Of a DNA stretch of 64,000 nucleotides, positions 59,239 through 64,000 are shown piece by piece (position 1 is the stretch's first letter; every line of letters starts with the position of its first letter). The notes beneath the pieces were generated by a model that saw only the letters and a program-made list of their open reading frames with translations, did no database searches and had not been told where the DNA came from. A program made the position numbers and the translations under genes. This DNA comes from Sparassis latifolia (lineage: Eukaryota; Basidiomycota; Agaricomycetes; Polyporales; Sparassidaceae), in assembly GCA_018466975.1 (NCBI GenBank), contig CM031562.1:2170001-2234000 (forward strand). The letters run 5' to 3'.

Positions 59239-61351
59239 ATGGCTACTCTATTGCCTCCCCCGAAACGTCAAAAAGTCTACCACGGCGTCCCCGAACCTGA
59301 GCCGGAACCCTCAAAGCCATCTCCGCATATAGTCGTGCAGTTCGTCTCAGAGGACGATGGCCAACCCCTTGCGCCTGCTGTGAACCTTCCCGCAAACCTC
59401 TCGCGAGAGGGGTTAGAAGCATTAGTTAACAAGCTCAGCACCAAGGTACGGACTTTGTCACCTTACTTGTTATCCAACGTCTGACGCTGCCAGGATGATG
59501 ACCCTGTTCCATTCTCCTTCCACGTCGCGTTGCCTGCGGACGCTTCTGTAGCGGGAGCGCCCACACGAGTAGCGATATCCAAGTCTATCGAGGAGGACGT
59601 GCTGTCCCACCCATCCCAACCGTTCTCAACTGAAGACGTATTCGTCGTTCGCTGCTCTCCACAAGCTGTGTTCAAAGTTCGACCAGCTACCCGATGCTCA
59701 TCTACACTGTCTGGTGAATAAAGCCCACTACGTTCGGTCATCAGACCAAAGCTCATCCCCAAGCATTATAGGACACTCGTCTCCAATTCTATGTGCATCG
59801 TTCTCACCAACGGGCAACCTCCTCGCGACCGGTTCTGGCGACTGCAATGCCCGTCTGTGGGACCTCTTCACAGAGACACCGTCACATGTTCTCTCCGGTC
59901 ACAAGGGCTGGGTACTGTGCGTCGAATGGGAAGCAATGGAGAGGAAGCTGGCGACTGGTGGTCATGATGGACATGTATGTTTCTCATCGTCGACGTTCTC
60001 ATTCTGCTGACACTTAATCTGGTGGTTCCAGGTGCGGTTATGGGATCCAAAGACTGGTAAGCCGATCGGCGATGCGCTGAAAGGGCATACGAAGTGGGTC
60101 ACGTCTCTCGCATGGGAGCCCGTCCATATGTGGGTACGGTTGTCTGGAGTGCAGTAATCGTCAGCTCAATGACTGAGTTCAGAAACCCGACAGCGCCCCG
60201 CCTGGCCTCCTCATCGAAGGACGGCACCGTGCGCGTATGGGCGACGGCGACGCGACGATGCGAATACACACTCGGAGGGCACACTGCGAGTGTGAACGTC
60301 GTACGTTGGGGCGGAGGCGGACTGGACGGTAAGGGGGTACTATACACTGCTTCAAGTGACAGGACGGTGCGAATATGGGACGCAAACGGGGTAAGTGACT
60401 TAGTCTTGACTGCCTTTCCAGAGCTGATACAATTTTCAGGGCAAGCCATTGCACACGCTGAAGGACCATGCTCATTGGGTGACGACGCTGACTCTAAATA
60501 CGGATTTCGTGCTACGCACAGGTCCGTTTGATCACTTCGGTAAGAAACCATCATCGGACAGTGAAGGTACGTTCCTCTGCTGGTTTTTCATAGTATCGAC
60601 CCACGACGAGTGGACTCAGCCACTGCTGCACTCTCGCAGTAGGGACCGGCTCCATTCGTAGTTATTGTCGCTGATCATCGACGTTGATGCTGACGCGCTC
60701 TGCAGCACAGTCCCTCGCTCTCGCCCGCTACAACACGCTCATCTCGTCCACCGGCGAGGTGCTCATCTCCGGCTCAGACGACCACACGCTCTTCCTGTGG
60801 TCGCTCTTCCCCTCGCGCACTACCGACTTTGCGTCTACCGCCGCCGCCGCCGAGCGCGGGGGAAAGTTCAAGCCCATCGCGCGCCTCACGGGACACCAGC
60901 GGCAGGTCTCCCACGTCGCGTTCAGCCCGGACGGCCGCTGGGCCGCGAGCGCGGCGTGGGACAACAGCGTGCGCGTGTGGGACGGCCGGACAGGCAAGTT
61001 CGTCGCGACGCTGCGCGGGCACATCGGCGCGGTCTATCGGCTCGCGTGGAGCGCGGACTCACGCATGCTCGTCAGCGCGAGCAAGGATAGCACGCTCAAG
61101 GTGCGTCAGTTCTGCGCGGCGTGGCTGCTATCGTCCTGATTGTGGATCTGCCCAGATTTGGGATTTGAAGACGTACAAGCTGAAGACGGACTTGCCGGGT
61201 CATACCGATGAGGTGTATTGTGTCGATTTCGTCGCCGACAAGGTTGTCAGCGGCGGGAGAGATCGTACCGTCAAGATGTGCGTCACTCAGTGTCGTCAGT
61301 TGATGTCGATTCAACCTAATCTGCGATTACCCCTACAGATGGAAGAATTGA
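59239..61351 (+). CDS. RSA4: Ribosome assembly factor RSA4/NLE1 (Notchless), WD40
   Basis: Starts MATLLPPPKRQKVYHG. The NLE (MIDAS-binding, Ubl-like) domain follows (HIVVQFVSEDDGQPLAPAVNLPANLS, LEALVNKL), with the acidic residue that contacts the AAA-ATPase Rea1/midasin. Eight WD repeats are then visible: GHSSPILCASFSPTGNLLATGSGDCNARLWD, GHKGWVLCVEWEA, VRLWDPKTGKPIGDALKGHTKWVTSLAWEP, SSKDGTVRVWATATRRCEYTLGGHTASVNVVRWGG, TVRIWDANGGKPLHTLKDHAHWVTTLTLNT, GSDDHTLFLWS, TGHQRQVSHVAFSPDGRWAASAAWDNSVRVWD and GHTDEVYCVDF. The last exon yields only MWKN. Rea1 pulls on Rsa4 to remodel pre-60S particles in the nucleus. The gene is intact by eye. Confidence 0.93.
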
Positions 61352-61633
61352 TATCTGCAGTTCTTCATGAAAAGTGATCGGTGTGATACACGCCGCGCAT
61401 ACCCGCATCGAGATGGTGTCATTATATACTGATACGTGCTCCTCCATATGTATTACTGCACCTACAGTGGTGCAGTCTGGAATTGCGGTGCTCGTGCTCG
61501 AGTGGTGGGCGGAAAGTTTCAGCCCCCTTCTGCCTGAAGTAGCTGTGATGGACAGAAGGAATACCTTGAACGGCATTTCCAGAGAGAATCAACTTGAGAC
61601 TCGACGATTCCGTCCTGAGCCCGACTGCGACTT

Positions 61634-62560
61634 TCAAGCGAGCCCGCATGCTTCTATGATGCTCTTCCTCACTTCGTCGATCCCTATGCGAGGCTCCTTA
61701 ATCGCAGTAGTGACAATCGGTGGAAGACACGTCGGAGCCGCCTCAAAGATCTCTTTCTGCATCTTCTGAATCTGACTCGCGAGCTCCGCCACCGAGAGCG
61801 CGTCCACCTTAGTGATGATGGCCTGCAACGTGAAGTTGAGCCCCGCCGAGGCGAGACACCGGCTATGGAGGGACTCGAGCATCGCCTTGTCCATGTCCTT
61901 CAGCCCGTGCTTCGCGCTGAAGAGGACGTACACCCGTCGGAGCCTGCGGGGCTGTCAATTCAGGGACGAGTGGGAGCGAAGATGTACTCACTCCTTGCGG
62001 TTGGCGACGTAGTGGTCGAAAAGCTCTCCCCACTCCGGGCGCCCTCTCGATCCATAGCCCGGTGCATCCACTAGAACTAGGTTTCCTGGAGGAGCTCCGA
62101 CCCGATAGAAATTGAGCGTCTGCGTGCGACCCTGCAGACGCGGACGAGAAGTTCAGTTGACCATCCACCTTAGGAGGGACGAGAAGACTCACAGGCTTCT
62201 TGCTGGTATGGAGCAGCTTCGTCCTTCCGAGAACAGCATTGAGCAGAGTCGACTTCCCCGCATTCGCGCGACCTGTCCAGCCAGCTCGTTAGGCTAAAAC
62301 AAGATCTACGACGTGTTGCAGACCAGTTACAATTACCTACGTATAAACGTCAGCGTTTAGTGGAAATATACGAAACTGCGCTCTCACTTCCGGCAAGCCG
62401 TGCAGTATCGGTATGGATAATGGAGTCGCCGCTGCTGCGAGGAACTCCGCAGACTTTGCGTCTGCGAATGTTTTGGAGCAGTCGAGGCGTGTCGCGCAAA
62501 GATATGTCGAGGCACCACCAAGAGGGCTTGGGTCAGCTCGAGAGGTAACATCATCGGGAC
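61634..62560 (-). CDS. MRX8: Mitochondrial EngB/YihA-type GTPase (MRX8-like)
   Basis: Minus strand. The conserved start is SPLGGASTYLCATRLDCSKTFAD (from about 62520), then EFLAAAATPLSIPILHGLPE. After a 51 nt intron (62387-62337) comes a 13 nt microexon (62336-62324) giving VIVT, then a second 51 nt intron (62323-62273). Next are GRANAGKSTLLNAVLGR (G1/P-loop), GRTQTLNFYRVG (G2), LVLVDAPGYGSRG (G3), VYVLFSAKHGLKDMD and AIITKVDAL (G4, TKxD). The tail is PPIVTTAIKEPRIGIDEVRKSI. EngB-type GTPases help assemble the large ribosomal subunit; the fungal nuclear-encoded ones act on mitochondrial translation. The initiating Met was not found in frame (a stop lies upstream), so a first exon is missing from this call. 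Confidence 0.85.
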
Positions 62561-62915
62561 GCTAAGTATGCATTGGTTGAATGCTCTGAGCCTAGGAGAA
62601 TTGATTCAAGCCTCAACGCCAAACTTGCTAGGATCTCGATCCGGGTTAGGCGCCCCATATACTAGTGACTAGATACGGCCTCCGGCTGGTTGACAGTCGC
62701 TCCCTTCAAATCGCCCTATGTATAACTGGTAGCACCAGGGATTTACTGATGATTGGCTCGTTAATCATCGACTTCAATAAGAAAGCAGCCTCAATGCATG
62801 ACGATCTCCCTGTCCACGTCTTCAAGGGTACATAAGCACACTGGCAAGGTGGAAGATAAGCAACAAATTCCCCGCTGCACATAAATATCACGAGGTAAAG
62901 TTTGATTTAGGTCTA
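62561..62915. other. Intergenic
   Basis: Between MRX8 and the FunK1 relic. A missing first exon of MRX8 may lie in its left part. Otherwise nothing was seen. Confidence 0.4.
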
Positions 62916-63990
62916 TCAGGGAATTGTGCATGTTGTCATTGCAATACAGTGATTGGACACCGTTTGAGCCACGGACTCGATGTGAGCCGCAGATTCTGCA
63001 CGCATCACGGTTGTATCGTAGCCTTGCTGTGCCTTCGACATGCGGGAGAATCGCCAGAGAAACTGGGCAAAATCAGAATTTTGACGATAGTCGATCTTCT
63101 CGGTGTAGAGTGCCCCACACCTATCCCAGTGCAAGATACGAGCAAAGTTGGCGGTTATCAAGACAGAAAAGCAGAATGCTCGATATTGACAGGTGAATAT
63201 TTCCTCAGCGCAGGATACGAGGTCGCGGCGGGGACCAGATATTCCTTGTCGCACGGCAGCGTGTTATCAAACGGATCGACACATTCCATCATGAACTTGA
63301 ATGGCATGACCTGTCGCTCCCACCACGGCTGTCCGTCGCTCGGTGCTTCATGGTCTAGATAGAGCGCAGCGTTGGATACTCGTTTCACGTCCCTTTCAAG
63401 CAGCTCATCCTGGTCATCCTCGTCGTACACTTTGTCTCCTTCTCCTTCTTCTTCTTCTCCTTCTTCTTCTTCTTCTCCTTCTTCTTCTTCTTCTCCTTCT
63501 TCTTCTGGCGTGGATGTACCCACAGCAAATTTGTAGCCGGGATGCAATTGGTTACCTTTCCAGACATCTGTGCTGTAATGTCCGTCAGGTTTCACAGTGA
63601 ACCGGGCAGAAACAAGACGTATCTGTTTGCGCGCACATTTTTGGAGTTTCGGGGCATTCCAAAGAAGGCACTTCTGAGTTTCGGCTTTGCTGTCCCCTCT
63701 GGCGGCGGGGCACAAAGGCATGCATGAATTCGATGCAAGACACTTCCACAAAATTCCCTGGAAGAGCCCTGTCTTGCTTCTGCTGTAGCAGATTCCGAAG
63801 GTGTGACGTCGACTCCTGTACGGCCTGCAGCAACGTTTCATGCTCGATCATTAGTTCTGCAGAAATTCGAGAGGTCAAGCAGTCATGACTCCTTATATTT
63901 TTTCCGCAATATAATCTCGTAGGTTGTTCTGCAGACGTTGTATGAGAAGATTGATGGATAGCAGGTTGCGGAGATGCGCTCAAACTCAAC
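62916..63990 (-). pseudogene. Truncated FunK1-like kinase relic with Glu-rich insertion
   Basis: Minus strand. Blocks parallel the N-terminal third of the two FunK1 genes: GNFVEVSCIEFMHAFVP, LHPGYKFAVGTSTP, a Glu/Gly tract, RVSNAALYLDHEAPSDGQPW, CAEEIFTCQYRAFCFSVLI, ARILHWDRCGALYTEKIDY, FLWRFSRMSKAQQGYD. The first part and the CAEEIF part are in different frames with no intron between them (one-base shift near 63230). The homology ends near 62930, long before the kinase domain, so no catalytic loop exists. The 5' part may run beyond the window edge. The Glu tract comes from a GAA-type microsatellite. Confidence 0.7.
63434..63506. repeat. CTT/GAA microsatellite with CTC interruptions
   Basis: A run of CTT and CTC triplets on the plus strand encodes alternating Glu/Gly-Glu strings on the minus strand inside the FunK1 relic. 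Five or so blocks of (CTT)n CTC show slippage growth of a higher-order repeat. Confidence 0.85.
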
Positions 63991-64000
63991 GGTGACTGAA

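Noticed and set aside
60665..61090. Arg-rich overlapping frame within RSA4
   Set aside because: It is a shadow of GC-rich WD40 coding sequence in another frame.
63434..63506. CRISPR-like or other regular array
   Set aside because: It is a simple triplet microsatellite without spacers in a eukaryotic genome.

Overview
The window looks like nuclear DNA of a basidiomycete fungus, most likely an Agaricomycete. The grounds are dense short genes with many 50-60 nt GT-AG introns, several FunK1-type (fungal) protein kinases, an SRPK-like kinase relic, an F-box/LRR protein of basidiomycete type, and housekeeping genes of fungal type. No bacterial, viral, rRNA, tRNA or CRISPR feature was recognised. 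Coding regions were assembled by eye from reading frames, conserved motifs and splice sites; where I state exon boundaries they were checked for phase.

Layout. 1-1160 is a degenerate tandem repeat. 1979-6498 holds an F-box protein, a choline-phosphate cytidylyltransferase-like protein with a damaged HxGH motif, an OHCU decarboxylase (purine catabolism) and a J-domain protein. 8249-9669 encodes the most unusual gene: a two-exon protein that joins a domain resembling the aGPT-Pplase3/5-hmdU DNA kinase family (known from phage thymine hypermodification) to a C-terminal chromodomain. Directly downstream is a 777 bp TA-flanked Tc1/mariner-like MITE. 11154-14413 is a housekeeping block (CDK7/Kin28, Zim17 and Grx5, the last two mitochondrial). 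14885-16336 is a second element with 36 bp terminal inverted repeats, followed by the COX assembly factor PET117.

17400-20282 and 33304-36059 are two diverged copies of one FunK1 kinase gene in the same orientation. They bracket ADE1 (SAICAR synthetase), POL1 (DNA polymerase alpha catalytic subunit), a flavin reductase-like protein and an MFS transporter. The second copy is itself bracketed by two relics of an SRPK-like kinase in opposite orientations. A third, truncated and frameshifted FunK1 relic with a GAA-type microsatellite lies at the right edge. The window therefore mixes conserved single-copy genes with a rapidly turning-over kinase component.

39775-62560 is mostly ordinary: an FAD monooxygenase with a 530 nt intron, an uncharacterised single-pass membrane protein, a GRAM/TBC/EF-hand Rab-GAP, a WDR5/Swd3-like WD40 protein, a fungal ATP-dependent DNA ligase, a DJ-1/PfpI-type protein, a pirin, the ribosome assembly factor RSA4/NLE1, and a mitochondrial EngB-type GTPase (MRX8) whose reading frame is restored by a 13 nt microexon.

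Functionally the window is a collection of independent eukaryotic genes rather than an operon. The strongest lead for an undescribed system is the base-modification-type domain fused to a chromatin reader at 8249-9669.
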